Assembly: GCA_023411215.1 (NCBI GenBank)
Contig: JAEYOY010000012.1
Coordinates: 1-48,225, forward strand
Source of the DNA: Bacillota bacterium
Lineage (GTDB): Bacteria; Bacillota; Clostridia; Lachnospirales; Lachnospiraceae
Length of the DNA: 48,225 nucleotides
Reading direction: 5' to 3'
The translations under genes and the position numbers were made by a program. The notes beneath the pieces are model-generated. The model was given only the letters and a program-made list of their open reading frames with translations, was not told the origin of the DNA and made no database searches. Shown piece by piece: positions 16,148 through 24,889 of this stretch. Numbering within the stretch: position 1 is the first letter of the stretch; every line of letters begins with the position of its first letter.

Positions 16148-18538
16148 ATGAAATACGGTAATTTTGATAATGAGCATCAGGAATATGTCATCGAAAGAGT
16201 GGATCTTCCCACCTCTTGGACCAATTACTTAGGTGTCAAGGATATGTGTGCCGTCATCAATCATACGGCTGGGGGATATATCTTTTATAAATCTCCGGAA
16301 TACCATCGAATCACTCGTTTTAGAGCCAATAGTGTTCCAATGGATCGCCCGGGTCATTATGTTTACCTTCGCGATGAGGAAAGCAAGGATTATTGGAGTA
16401 TCTCCTGGCAGCCTGTAGGCAAGCCCCTGGATCAGGCACAATATGAATGCCGCCATGGTTTATCCTATAGTAAGTATTCCTGTTCCTACAATAATATTGA
16501 AGCAAGCCAGAAGCTATTCATACCGATCGACGATCCGGTAGAGCTTTGGGATGTTACCATTAAGAATACAGACACAAAGCCAAGAAGCTTAAGTGTATTC
16601 TCTTATCTGGAGTTTTCCTATCATCATATCGATATGGACAACCGCAATTTCCAGATGAGTAATTATGCGGCAGGATCCTCCTATGCGGATGGAATCATTG
16701 AGCATGACTTGTTCTATGAGGAGTTTGGATATCAGTTTTTTACTGCCAGCTTTACTCCGGACAGCTTTGATTGTCTCAGAGATAAATTCATTGGATTATA
16801 TCATACAGAGGATAATCCAATAGCGGTAGAACGTGGCAATTGTAGCGGATCCTTTGAGAAAGGGAATAATCACTGTGGATCCTTGCACAAGAAGCTAATC
16901 CTGCAACCGGGTGAGGAGATCAGACTGGTCTTTATCCTTGGGGAAGGAAACAGGGAAGCCGGAAGAAAGCTTCGTATGAAGTATTCTGATTTTAATGAGA
17001 TTGATAGTGCCTATGCACAGATGTCAGATTTCTGGAATGAGAAGCGTGGGAAGCTTCAGATTCAGACACCGAATGAAGGCATGAATACCTTAATTAATAC
17101 CTGGACACTATATCAGGCAGAAATCAATGTAATGTTCTCGCGTTTTGCTTCCTTCATCGAAGTGGGCGGAAGAACAGGGCTTGGATATCGTGATACTTCA
17201 CAGGATTCTATGACTGTAGTACATACAAACCCCGATAAATGCCGGCAGAGAATCGTGGAACTACTGCGCGCCTTGGTATCGAAAGGCTACGGCTTACATC
17301 TGTTTCAGCCGGAATGGTTTGAACCAGGTAACGATGAGAAACCTTTTAAGTCACCAACTGTAATCCCTACCCCTAATAAAGAGGATGTGATTCATGGTAT
17401 TGATCAGGCCTGCTCTGACGATGCCTTATGGCTCATTAGCTCTATTGCTGAGTATGTTCGCGAAACCGGCGAAACTGATTTCTTAGATGAGATCATCACT
17501 TATGCCGATGGCGGAAGCGGTACCGTATATGAGCATATGATAAAAATTCTTGACTTTTCCAATGAACAGGTTGGAAGTCACGGTGTATGTAAGGGGCTTC
17601 GAGCTGACTGGAACGACTGTCTCAATCTGGGCGGCGGAGAAAGTGCTTTTGTTTCCTTCCTGCATTATTGGGCCCTTGGGAATTTCTTGGAATTGGCAAG
17701 ATACTTGCATAGGACTACTGATGTAGAACGCTATGAAGCCATGCAAAAACATGTAAAGGAAATCTGTGATAATGAGCTTTGGGATCAGGAATGGTATATT
17801 CGTGGAATTACAAAGACCGGTAGAAAAATCGGGACGATACGTGATGTCGAAGGTAAGATTCATCTAGAATCCAATGCTTGGGCTGTATTATCAGGATTAG
17901 CAGATGCGGATAAAGGTAAGAAAGCGATGGATTCCATCGATCGATATCTGTACACTCCTTATGGAATTATGCTGAATGGTCCCTCCTATACCGTTGTAGA
18001 TGAGGAGATTGGCTTTGTTACCCGTGTATATCCGGGTCTAAAGGAAAATGGTGCCATCTTCAGCCACCCGAACCCTTGGGCCTGGGCGGCGGAATGTATC
18101 CTTGGCCGTGGAGACCGTGCTATGAAATTCTATGATGCCTTATGTCCCTATCATCAGAATGACATGATTGAGACCCGTGAAGCAGAACCGTATTCCTATT
18201 GCCAGTTTATCATGGGCAGGGAACATACCGGCTTTGGACGTGCCAGACATCCCTTTATGACCGGTACCGGTGGATGGGCATATTTCTCAGCAACCCATTA
18301 TATGCTTGGAGTTCGTCCCGGTCTTGAGGAATTAATCATAGATCCCTGCATTCCTTCCAATTGGACCGCGTTCAGTATAACACGTAACTGGCGTGGTGCA
18401 ACTTATCATATCCAGGTCACCAATCCGAAGGGTGTTATGAAGGGCGTGAAGGCACTTCATATGGACGGTACTGTTGTTGATCGTATTACAGTACAGAAAG
18501 CGGGAACCAGCCATGAGGTTTCTGTAATAATGGGATAA
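16148..18538 (+). CDS. GH94 glycoside phosphorylase, probably N,N'-diacetylchitobiose phosphorylase
   Basis: Splits a beta-1,4-linked disaccharide with inorganic phosphate, releasing an alpha-sugar-1-phosphate and a free sugar in the cytoplasm. The 796-residue length and sequence along the whole chain follow the Vibrio chitobiose phosphorylase: MKYGxFDNxxxEYVI, PTSWTNYLG, YWSISWQPVGK, FASFIEVGGRTGLGYRDTSQD, KGLRADWNDCLNLGGGES and GFVTRVYPGLKENGAIFSHPNPW. The general-acid Asp is D490 in WND. Cellobiose phosphorylases of clostridia differ in the N-terminal part (PYPWINYLG). The product from chitobiose would be GlcNAc-1-phosphate, suiting the mutase encoded next. Substrate choice by eye between chitobiose and cellobiose is likely but not proven. 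A very strong ribosome binding site is partly buried in a leader hairpin. Confidence 0.88.
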   Translation: MKYGNFDNEHQEYVIERVDLPTSWTNYLGVKDMCAVINHTAGGYIFYKSPEYHRITRFRANSVPMDRPGHYVYLRDEESKDYWSISWQPVGKPLDQAQYECRHGLSYSKYSCSYNNIEASQKLFIPIDDPVELWDVTIKNTDTKPRSLSVFSYLEFSYHHIDMDNRNFQMSNYAAGSSYADGIIEHDLFYEEFGYQFFTASFTPDSFDCLRDKFIGLYHTEDNPIAVERGNCSGSFEKGNNHCGSLHKKLILQPGEEIRLVFILGEGNREAGRKLRMKYSDFNEIDSAYAQMSDFWNEKRGKLQIQTPNEGMNTLINTWTLYQAEINVMFSRFASFIEVGGRTGLGYRDTSQDSMTVVHTNPDKCRQRIVELLRALVSKGYGLHLFQPEWFEPGNDEKPFKSPTVIPTPNKEDVIHGIDQACSDDALWLISSIAEYVRETGETDFLDEIITYADGGSGTVYEHMIKILDFSNEQVGSHGVCKGLRADWNDCLNLGGGESAFVSFLHYWALGNFLELARYLHRTTDVERYEAMQKHVKEICDNELWDQEWYIRGITKTGRKIGTIRDVEGKIHLESNAWAVLSGLADADKGKKAMDSIDRYLYTPYGIMLNGPSYTVVDEEIGFVTRVYPGLKENGAIFSHPNPWAWAAECILGRGDRAMKFYDALCPYHQNDMIETREAEPYSYCQFIMGREHTGFGRARHPFMTGTGGWAYFSATHYMLGVRPGLEELIIDPCIPSNWTAFSITRNWRGATYHIQVTNPKGVMKGVKALHMDGTVVDRITVQKAGTSHEVSVIMG

Positions 18539-18590
18539 TATATCCCATACCAAATTATTCTAATGGCGTTATGCCATAATGGAGGTAGCT

Positions 18591-20009
18591 ATGATTAAGT
18601 TTGGTACCGGTGGTTGGAGAGCGATCATTGGTGAGGAATTTACCAAAGCAAATATTCAAATATTGTCCAAAGCCCTGGCTAAAAAAATGAAGGATGAAGG
18701 GGTTATGGAAAAAGGAATTGTTCTTGGCTATGATCGACGTTTTCTTTCAAAGGAATCCATGCGATGGTCAGCTCAGACCTTTGCCGCTGAAGGTATTAAA
18801 GCATATCTGATCAACCGCTCTTCACCTACGCCACTCATTATGTATTATGTAATGAAGCACAAATTTCCTTATGGAATGATGATCACTGCCAGTCATAATC
18901 CTGCAATCTATAATGGAATTAAGGTATTTACCTACGGTGGAAGGGATGCGGATGAATTTCAGACGCAGGAGATTGAAAACTATATTAATGATGTACATGA
19001 GGATGATATCAAGGAAATGGATTACGATAAGGCTTTGGAGATCGGTTTGATTTTTGAGCTGAATCCGTTGAATGAATACATTGATAATATCATCAGTAAT
19101 GTCGACATGCAGGCCATTCGCGACAGCGGTCTTCGCATTGCTCTGGATCCGATGTACGGGGTGAGTGAGACTTCTCTTCGAACTATTTTACTTACAGCCA
19201 GATGCGATGTGTCTATCATCCACGACCGTCACGATACCTTGTTTGGTGGGAAGCTTCCCTCCCCATCAGCAGGTACCCTTCGAAGTCTTCAAAATTATGT
19301 TATAGATCATCATTGTGATATCGGTATCGCCACGGATGGCGATGCGGACCGAATCGGTGTAATCGATGATAACGGACGTTTTTTACATCCCAATGATATT
19401 CTTGTACTTTTATATTATTATCTAATGAAGTACAAAGGCTGGAAGGGCGCAGCAGTTAGAAACATTGCAACCACTCATTTGCTTGATAAGGTCGCCGAGA
19501 GTTACGGCGAAAAATGCTATGAAGTACCGGTTGGCTTTAAACACATCTCCTCAAAAATGAATGAGACCGACGCGATTATCGGAGGAGAATCCTCCGGTGG
19601 TCTGACGGTCCGTGGTCACATTCTGGGAAAGGACGGCGTATATGCAGCCGCCTTATTGGTTGAAATGATAGCAATAGTCGGTAAGAAACTATCCGAGATT
19701 GTTCAAGATATCTATGAGGAGTACGGTAGTACTTATATGGAAGAACGCGATTACCGTTTTGACCAGCAGAAGAAGGAGGAGATCTATCAGCAATTATTGG
19801 TGGATAAACTACTTCCGGAGATGCCCCTGGAGGTAGAGAAGATTTCTTATCTGGACGGTTGTAAGCTCTACTTTAAGAATGGCGGTTGGGTTGGCATTCG
19901 CTTCTCAGGAACAGAGCCGCTGCTTCGTATATTTTGCGAGATGCCGTTGGAAGGACAGGAGAAGCATATCTGCAGAGTCTTCGAGACCTTCTTAGGTCTT
20001 GAGGAGTAA
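18591..20009 (+). CDS. Phosphohexomutase, possibly phosphoacetylglucosamine mutase
   Basis: An alpha-D-phosphohexomutase (472 residues) that moves phosphate between C1 and C6 of a hexose. The four expected sites are present: the phosphoserine loop TASHNPAIYNGIK, the metal loop TDGDADRIG, the sugar loop GGESSGG and the phosphate loop RFSGTEPLLRI. The N-terminus MIKFGTGGWRAIIGEEF is typical of the group. GGAGGT (18581-18586) sets the start at 18591; ATG 18579 is too early. It lies 52 bases after the GH94 gene, so the two probably share a transcript and the mutase would convert the phosphorylase product (GlcNAc-1-P or Glc-1-P) to the 6-phosphate. The exact sugar is inferred from context. Confidence 0.85.
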   Translation: MIKFGTGGWRAIIGEEFTKANIQILSKALAKKMKDEGVMEKGIVLGYDRRFLSKESMRWSAQTFAAEGIKAYLINRSSPTPLIMYYVMKHKFPYGMMITASHNPAIYNGIKVFTYGGRDADEFQTQEIENYINDVHEDDIKEMDYDKALEIGLIFELNPLNEYIDNIISNVDMQAIRDSGLRIALDPMYGVSETSLRTILLTARCDVSIIHDRHDTLFGGKLPSPSAGTLRSLQNYVIDHHCDIGIATDGDADRIGVIDDNGRFLHPNDILVLLYYYLMKYKGWKGAAVRNIATTHLLDKVAESYGEKCYEVPVGFKHISSKMNETDAIIGGESSGGLTVRGHILGKDGVYAAALLVEMIAIVGKKLSEIVQDIYEEYGSTYMEERDYRFDQQKKEEIYQQLLVDKLLPEMPLEVEKISYLDGCKLYFKNGGWVGIRFSGTEPLLRIFCEMPLEGQEKHICRVFETFLGLEE

Positions 20010-20042
20010 GCTTATTATTATCTACAGTGTCTTATCGTAGTA

Positions 20043-20102
20043 GATTGAGTTAGTTCTATGATTACTAAATCGGTGACGCTTTCGCATAGAACTAACTCAA
20101 TC
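20043..20102. repeat. Perfect 18-bp inverted repeat
   Basis: GATTGAGTTAGTTCTATG (20043-20060) is the exact reverse complement of 20085-20102, separated by 24 bases that include GACGCTTTCG. No T run follows at once, so it is not a standard terminator. It lies after the phosphohexomutase gene; the rest of the gap to 20368 is AT-rich. Confidence 0.6.
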
Positions 20103-20213
20103 AATCATATTGATGATCAGATTGTGAATAGTAACAGCTTATCAAGAGGAAAAAATTTCTACTATTAGTTCCTAATCTTATTTATTAATGATATAATTAA
20201 ATCAACTGACACT

Positions 20214-20238
20214 GGGTTATCCGTTGGGTAACCCTTTT
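20214..20238 (+). terminator. Short terminator-like hairpin
   Basis: GGGTTA (20214-20219) pairs with TAACCC (20229-20234), then TTTTCC. A TATAAT at 20192-20197 stands just ahead, without a clear -35. Confidence 0.4.
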
Positions 20239-20367
20239 CCTTGTATCTATAAAAGGATTATATATTATAAAAAAATCTTGGGGAGATATGCGAAATATAT
20301 GTCCATTGGAGCAAAAGCTTTCAAAAGATAATTCACTTTTTGATTTTGATTAATTGGAGGTTAACAA

Positions 20368-22191
20368 ATGAAAAGGATATTTTCTTTACGGCGAACCTTA
20401 TTGGTATTGGTTGTTATTGTCTGGATGATACCCGTCGGCCTATTGTATAGCTTTATGACCATTTCCTATCGAAATAATATTATCGGAAAGACTACAGATC
20501 TAATGGAAGAGGGGCTGAAGAATTTCACCTATTTCAATGCTCAACGAATTGATGAAGCAATCGATATCTCGAAGAAAACCTCCTATGAACAAGTAATTGA
20601 AAAGGCTTGGCGTAAATATGATAGTAATAAAATAACAAAATCCGAATTCTACCGTCAAATTACCGGTAATCTGACCAGTAAGTTTTATAATGATAACCGT
20701 TTTGAAATAGCAGTATTTTACCTAAGTGATGAACCGGAGCGAATCTATTATACGAGGCAGAAGGAAAGTAAATATATTGATATCTATAAGAATGAAGTTG
20801 CTCCGGATGCTCATTCGATTACCAGACAGGATACCTCCGATGCTCATATTCGGGTAATCAACGGCAAAATCTATATCATTCGAAATCTCTACACCACTAC
20901 CAATTATACCAAATTCGGAACCTTGATCTTAGAACTGAATAAGGATAAGCTGATTGACGGAATCTTTCTTAATGAAGATTATGAGTTTGCCTTTTATATC
21001 AATGATACGAATTCGATGATAACCTATGATAACCAGATAAGCACAACGAGCCATGCAGGAATTATTCATATGCTAAAGTCTATGTATTCCAATGATGTGA
21101 ACCGGAAGCTGCAAAAGTTTCAGGATAAACCTTATACCGGAATGATTTATCAACAAAAATATGATGATTTTCATTTTGGCGCCATCCTGGTTGTCAATGA
21201 AAGAGTAATCTTTTCCGAGCTGCAGGATTTGTACCTAGTAATGTTCTTAATTACAATCATCATCATTCCGGTATTTATCTATATGATATACTTTATCTCT
21301 CATCATATTACCAAACCGATGGGAGTAATGATTGAGGCAGCAAAAAGTCTGGAAAAGGGAGATATCGGTATGCAGGTGGAGGGCAGGCCAATGCCGAACA
21401 CCGAATTCGAGGTACTCAAATCCTCCTTTAACCAGATGTCCTCAGAAATTAAATATCTCTTTGAATATGCTTATAGTGAGAAGCTGGCAAGAAAGGATGC
21501 TAAGATCATAGCATTACAATCTCAGATCAACCCTCATTTCCTGAATAACACCTTGGAGATGATGAACTGGCAGGCTCGCATGGCAGGGGATGTCACAGTC
21601 TCAAAGATGATAGAAGCCTTGGGTACCTTACTCAATTATAGTATGGATCGTTCGAACAAGAATATGATCAATCTGGCTGAGGAGCTGCGATGCGTGGATG
21701 CATACTGCTATATTATCTCCATGCGTTTTGGTAAAAGACTGAAAATTGAGAAGGAGATAGACAATGAACTTCTTCAGTTGGAGGTACCTCAGCTCATTCT
21801 TCAACCTTTGATTGAAAATGCCGTGGTACACGGAGTAGAAAAAGTTAAGAGTGGAACAATCTGGATCAAGGTATACAAGCTGGAAAAGAGAACCATTCTT
21901 CAAATCATCAACACAGGTAAAGCGATGACAGAGGAAGATCGAATACGTGTCCGAAGCATATTGGAAGGAAGGTATGTACAGGAAGAAGAAAAGTCTGGAA
22001 GGCACGAAGCATTGGGTATACATAATGTAAATGAACGCATCAAGCTGATCTACGGTGAGGAATATGGCTTAACAATTGAACCGATATCAGAAGAAGAGAC
22101 TGCTTCCACAATAACCCTTCCACTGGACTATGATCCTGCTCTGGTTAAAACAAATTTACCTAATTTACCTTGGAATAACTACGAAGCTTAG
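20368..22191 (+). CDS. Sensor histidine kinase, YesM type
   Basis: A 607-residue membrane sensor kinase that would phosphorylate the AraC-type regulator encoded at 23786. It has a membrane segment at about residues 9-29, an extracellular sensor region of roughly 260 residues, a second membrane segment near 288-310 (LVMFLITIIIIPVFIYMIYF), a HAMP linker (HHITKPMGVMIEAAKSLEKGD), the His box LQSQINPHFLNNTLEMM (His390) and an ATPase domain with LILQPLIENAVVHGVEK and GLGIHNV-like HEALGIHNVNERI. The usual PHFLYNTL reads PHFLNNTL. A solute-binding lipoprotein gene and the regulator gene follow, so the signal is probably a sugar. A GGAGG site precedes the ATG. Confidence 0.9.
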   Translation: MKRIFSLRRTLLVLVVIVWMIPVGLLYSFMTISYRNNIIGKTTDLMEEGLKNFTYFNAQRIDEAIDISKKTSYEQVIEKAWRKYDSNKITKSEFYRQITGNLTSKFYNDNRFEIAVFYLSDEPERIYYTRQKESKYIDIYKNEVAPDAHSITRQDTSDAHIRVINGKIYIIRNLYTTTNYTKFGTLILELNKDKLIDGIFLNEDYEFAFYINDTNSMITYDNQISTTSHAGIIHMLKSMYSNDVNRKLQKFQDKPYTGMIYQQKYDDFHFGAILVVNERVIFSELQDLYLVMFLITIIIIPVFIYMIYFISHHITKPMGVMIEAAKSLEKGDIGMQVEGRPMPNTEFEVLKSSFNQMSSEIKYLFEYAYSEKLARKDAKIIALQSQINPHFLNNTLEMMNWQARMAGDVTVSKMIEALGTLLNYSMDRSNKNMINLAEELRCVDAYCYIISMRFGKRLKIEKEIDNELLQLEVPQLILQPLIENAVVHGVEKVKSGTIWIKVYKLEKRTILQIINTGKAMTEEDRIRVRSILEGRYVQEEEKSGRHEALGIHNVNERIKLIYGEEYGLTIEPISEEETASTITLPLDYDPALVKTNLPNLPWNNYEA

Positions 22192-22219
22192 CTAACTATA
22201 ATGATAGGAGCACCTACCA

Positions 22220-22294
22220 ATGAATAACAAGTTTAAACAAGAAATGTCAAATATAAGCAAAGCCATTTTTACAAATTATCTCTATAATATATAA
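22220..22294 (+). CDS. Possible 24-residue leader peptide
   Basis: ATG at 22220 is nine bases after AGGAG (22206-22210) and opens a 24-residue frame (MNNKFKQEMSNISKAIFTN and five more). It is not recognised, and could be a chance frame or the remnant of a lost gene in the kinase-lipoprotein gap, where ABC permease genes would normally be expected. Confidence 0.2.
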   Translation: MNNKFKQEMSNISKAIFTNYLYNI

Positions 22295-22434
22295 TACAGA
22301 GAGGTATGTCCATCTTAAGTTAAAGGCATAATCATTTCTACTGGTAGTGTAATGTAACGTATATACCCCAAGCTGAATAATAGGCTCAATCAGAACATTG
22401 ATAGTTGCTAAATCTACTTTAGGAGGTTTTAATT

Positions 22435-23748
22435 ATGAAAAGCACGGGAAGATATGTCTCCCTCCTTATTATGTTGGTTTTTGTTCTGATAATAATGGCT
22501 GGCTGCAGCATAGGAAATACAGTTGAAACCTCAGCTAATAATGCTTTGGAAGATACAGAGCTGTCCTCAGTTATTGAGAATACAGTGACTTTGACTACAG
22601 TATCCATGTTCGGTGGTACGGACGCCAATGCAGGTAATTATCAGACCATTAATGCCAGATTTATGATTGATTATCCTTACATAACCATTGAAGATGATTC
22701 ACAATCAGCAGATCAGGATTGGAAGTCTAAAATTGCTGCTGACTTTGCAGTCGGGAATGAACCGGATGTAATACAGTATTTTACTGATGCGAATGCCAGT
22801 GATGTACTTGCAGCGGATAAATTTGTAACAATCGAAGAGATTAAAGCGGTATATCCCGAATATGCAGGAGATACATTAGAGACGGGTTTAGCTGCGGCAG
22901 CCAACCCGGATGGAATTCAAAGAGCTGTCCCTACCACCGGTTATTGGGAAGGTTTATTCTGTAATAAGGATTTATTTGACCGATATGGCCTAGATTTACC
23001 CACCGATTGGGATAAGATGATGAAAGCAATTGAGATCTTTCGGTCCAATGGTATCGTTCCGATTGCGGTGTCCTTGAATAATGTTCCACATTATTGGATT
23101 GAGTTCCTGATGCTCTCAGCAGCTGGTCCATCAGGCTACAAGACAGTTCCTGTGACAGCACCGCAGGATTGGTGTAAGGGTCTTGAAATGTTTAAAACAT
23201 TACGGGATATGGGAGCATTTCCAGAAGATACGGATACCATCGATAATGATTACGCCGGTGAAATGTTTAAGACTAAGGAAGCTGCGATGCAGCTAGACGG
23301 TTCCTGGTATGCAGGCGGTATTTTGGATCAGAAGAACACCGTTGTTGTTTCCTTCCCAGTAATTCCAGAGGGTAAGGCGCAAAGAGGGAGCATGGTAGGA
23401 GGTATCTCCTCCGGATTTTACATTACCAAGAAGGCATGGGAGGATGCAGATAAACGGGATGCAGCTATAAAGTTTGTTAAGGCACATACCAACTCAGAGT
23501 CGGTAGCCATCTATTGGGGTGGTAACGGTCAGGCAGCAGCCAGCGTAGAACCATTGGCTGATATGACTCCACTTGAGATTTCCGGCCTGGAATATTTCAA
23601 CACAGCAACCAGCATCTCTACGCCTACAGACTCACGCATCTCACAAGAGGCTTACAATACTCTAGTCGCCGGTATTGTCGATGTTTCAACCGGCTCCAGA
23701 ACAGCACAAGAACTGTTGAATGAAGTTTTAGAGATTAATGCAAAATAA
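22435..23748 (+). CDS. Extracellular solute-binding lipoprotein (ABC family 1)
   Basis: A 437-residue lipoprotein that would bind a sugar or oligosaccharide outside the cell. The signal peptide ends in a lipobox (IIMAGCS, Cys23). Mature features fit family 1 binding proteins: VTLTTVSMFGGTD, DWKSKIAADFAVGNEPDVIQYF, TTGYWEGLFCNKDLFDRYGL, MQLDGSWYAGGI and GGISSGFYITKKAW. TAGGAGG lies before the ATG. Permease genes that normally follow such a protein are absent; a sensor kinase gene precedes and its regulator follows. It may therefore serve as the ligand-binding partner of the kinase, or use permeases encoded elsewhere. Confidence 0.88.
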   Translation: MKSTGRYVSLLIMLVFVLIIMAGCSIGNTVETSANNALEDTELSSVIENTVTLTTVSMFGGTDANAGNYQTINARFMIDYPYITIEDDSQSADQDWKSKIAADFAVGNEPDVIQYFTDANASDVLAADKFVTIEEIKAVYPEYAGDTLETGLAAAANPDGIQRAVPTTGYWEGLFCNKDLFDRYGLDLPTDWDKMMKAIEIFRSNGIVPIAVSLNNVPHYWIEFLMLSAAGPSGYKTVPVTAPQDWCKGLEMFKTLRDMGAFPEDTDTIDNDYAGEMFKTKEAAMQLDGSWYAGGILDQKNTVVVSFPVIPEGKAQRGSMVGGISSGFYITKKAWEDADKRDAAIKFVKAHTNSESVAIYWGGNGQAAASVEPLADMTPLEISGLEYFNTATSISTPTDSRISQEAYNTLVAGIVDVSTGSRTAQELLNEVLEINAK

Positions 23749-23785
23749 ATTCTTTATCGCTCGGGCGGTAGAATGGAGCAGCTTT

Positions 23786-24583
23786 ATGTACAAAGTAGTA
23801 ATTATTGATGATGAACCAATCATAGTAGAGGGTATTTCTCGGATGATTAAATGGGATCAGTTTAATTGTAAGATTGTTGCTACTGCGAATGATGGAACAG
23901 AGGGTACTCTTGTTATACGAAAGTATCGACCGGATATGGTTATTACAGACATTTCTATGCCCGATCTGGATGGTCTGTCTATGATAGCAGGATTAAAGAG
24001 CGAATTTTCAGATATGGAGATCAGCATCCTGACCGGTTATCGTAAATTTGAATATGCACAGAGCGCCATTCGCCTTGGTGTTAGTCGATTTCTGCTTAAG
24101 CCCTCGAGTATGGAAGAGCTGGAAGAAGCAATTACAGCAATGGCAGAGAATTTGGCAGCCAAAGGACTTCGACCGGATACCGAGAAGGCAGAAGATTCCT
24201 GGCACATTGATAATGAAGCAAATAATTTTATAGTAAATAATGCAATGAAATACATAGAACAGAACTATCTCCATAAGATTACCCTCTGTGAAGTAGCTGA
24301 GAAGACTTATGTTAGTCAATGGCATTTGAGTAAGCTTTTGAATCGTAACCTCGGCCAGAATTTTTCCGAGATTTTAAACAATGTTCGAATAAAGGAAGCG
24401 CAAAAGCTCCTATACGATCCCTCTCTACGGATAGGAGATATTGCCGAACGTGTAGGTTTTATTGATATGGCCCATTTTTCTAGAGTTTTTAAAAAGAATG
24501 TCGGTGTTTCAGCAAACGAATACCGGAATACCATTACCTCAAGAAATATTGATACTACTAATTCGAAGGGCAGACAGGTATAG
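23786..24583 (+). CDS. Response regulator with AraC-type DNA-binding domain (YesN type)
   Basis: A 265-residue transcription regulator paired with the YesM-like kinase at 20368. The receiver domain (about 1-120) has the acidic pair DDE, the phospho-acceptor Asp55 in VITDISMPDLDG and the Lys of LLKPSS. The C-terminal AraC domain (about 160-260) has YLHKITLCEVAEKTYVSQWHLSKLLN and the signature IGDIAERVGFIDMAHFSRVFKKNVGVSANEYR. GGAG at 23775-23778 sets the ATG at 23786, 37 bases after the lipoprotein stop; codons upstream overlap that gene. It probably controls the GH94-mutase genes or the lipoprotein gene in response to the sugar; that is inference from position. Confidence 0.9.
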   Translation: MYKVVIIDDEPIIVEGISRMIKWDQFNCKIVATANDGTEGTLVIRKYRPDMVITDISMPDLDGLSMIAGLKSEFSDMEISILTGYRKFEYAQSAIRLGVSRFLLKPSSMEELEEAITAMAENLAAKGLRPDTEKAEDSWHIDNEANNFIVNNAMKYIEQNYLHKITLCEVAEKTYVSQWHLSKLLNRNLGQNFSEILNNVRIKEAQKLLYDPSLRIGDIAERVGFIDMAHFSRVFKKNVGVSANEYRNTITSRNIDTTNSKGRQV

Positions 24584-24650
24584 TTAATAAATATCTCTTG
24601 TGATATCGCTAAGAATATATTATCATTAGTGTAAATTAATAATAAACAAT

Positions 24651-24746
24651 AATTCACACTTAATAGTTTGCCTGTGAGACCAAAGCGTTAAAGACGCACT
24701 TAACACAAACCAACTCAGAGGGCAGGTACTATGATTAATGTGAATT
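24651..24746. repeat. Repeat element bounded by AATTCAC inverted ends
   Basis: AATTCACACTTAAT (24651-24664) and ATTAATGTGAATT (24734-24746) are inverted copies with one inserted base. Inside, GTTTGCCTGTGAGACCAAAG is a diverged copy of the TTTGTGCC repeat seen at 36767 and 47935, followed by the small inverted repeat GTTAA/TTAAC. Confidence 0.5.
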
Positions 24747-24780
24747 AAAAAGCAATTCCCAAAGCGAAATACATTCACTA

Positions 24781-24860
24781 CGGAAGAACAGGTAGGAATA
24801 TGGCAACTGATATTCCTACTGGTTGCCTACTCGCGCAAACTCCTTGTTCTTCCGATTTTT
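24781..24860 (+). terminator. Terminator-like element with nested hairpin ahead of folD
   Basis: An outer stem CGGAAGAACA (24781-24790) pairs with TGTTCTTCCG (24845-24854) and is followed by ATTTTT. Inside, GTAGGAATAT (24792-24801) pairs perfectly with 24810-24819. Its loop GGCAAC (24802-24807) is complementary to GTTGCC (24822-24827), allowing a pseudoknot. The layout resembles a regulated leader terminator; it ends 30 bases before the folD ATG. Parts recur at 4445-4457 and 5895-5910. Confidence 0.5.
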
Positions 24861-24889
24861 GACGGCCTTTCGGCATGATGGAGGTTATT

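Noticed and set aside
20136..20160. CTTATCAAGAGG segment recalling the S-box riboswitch start
   Set aside because: None of the other S-box conserved segments follow, and the downstream gene is a sensor kinase.
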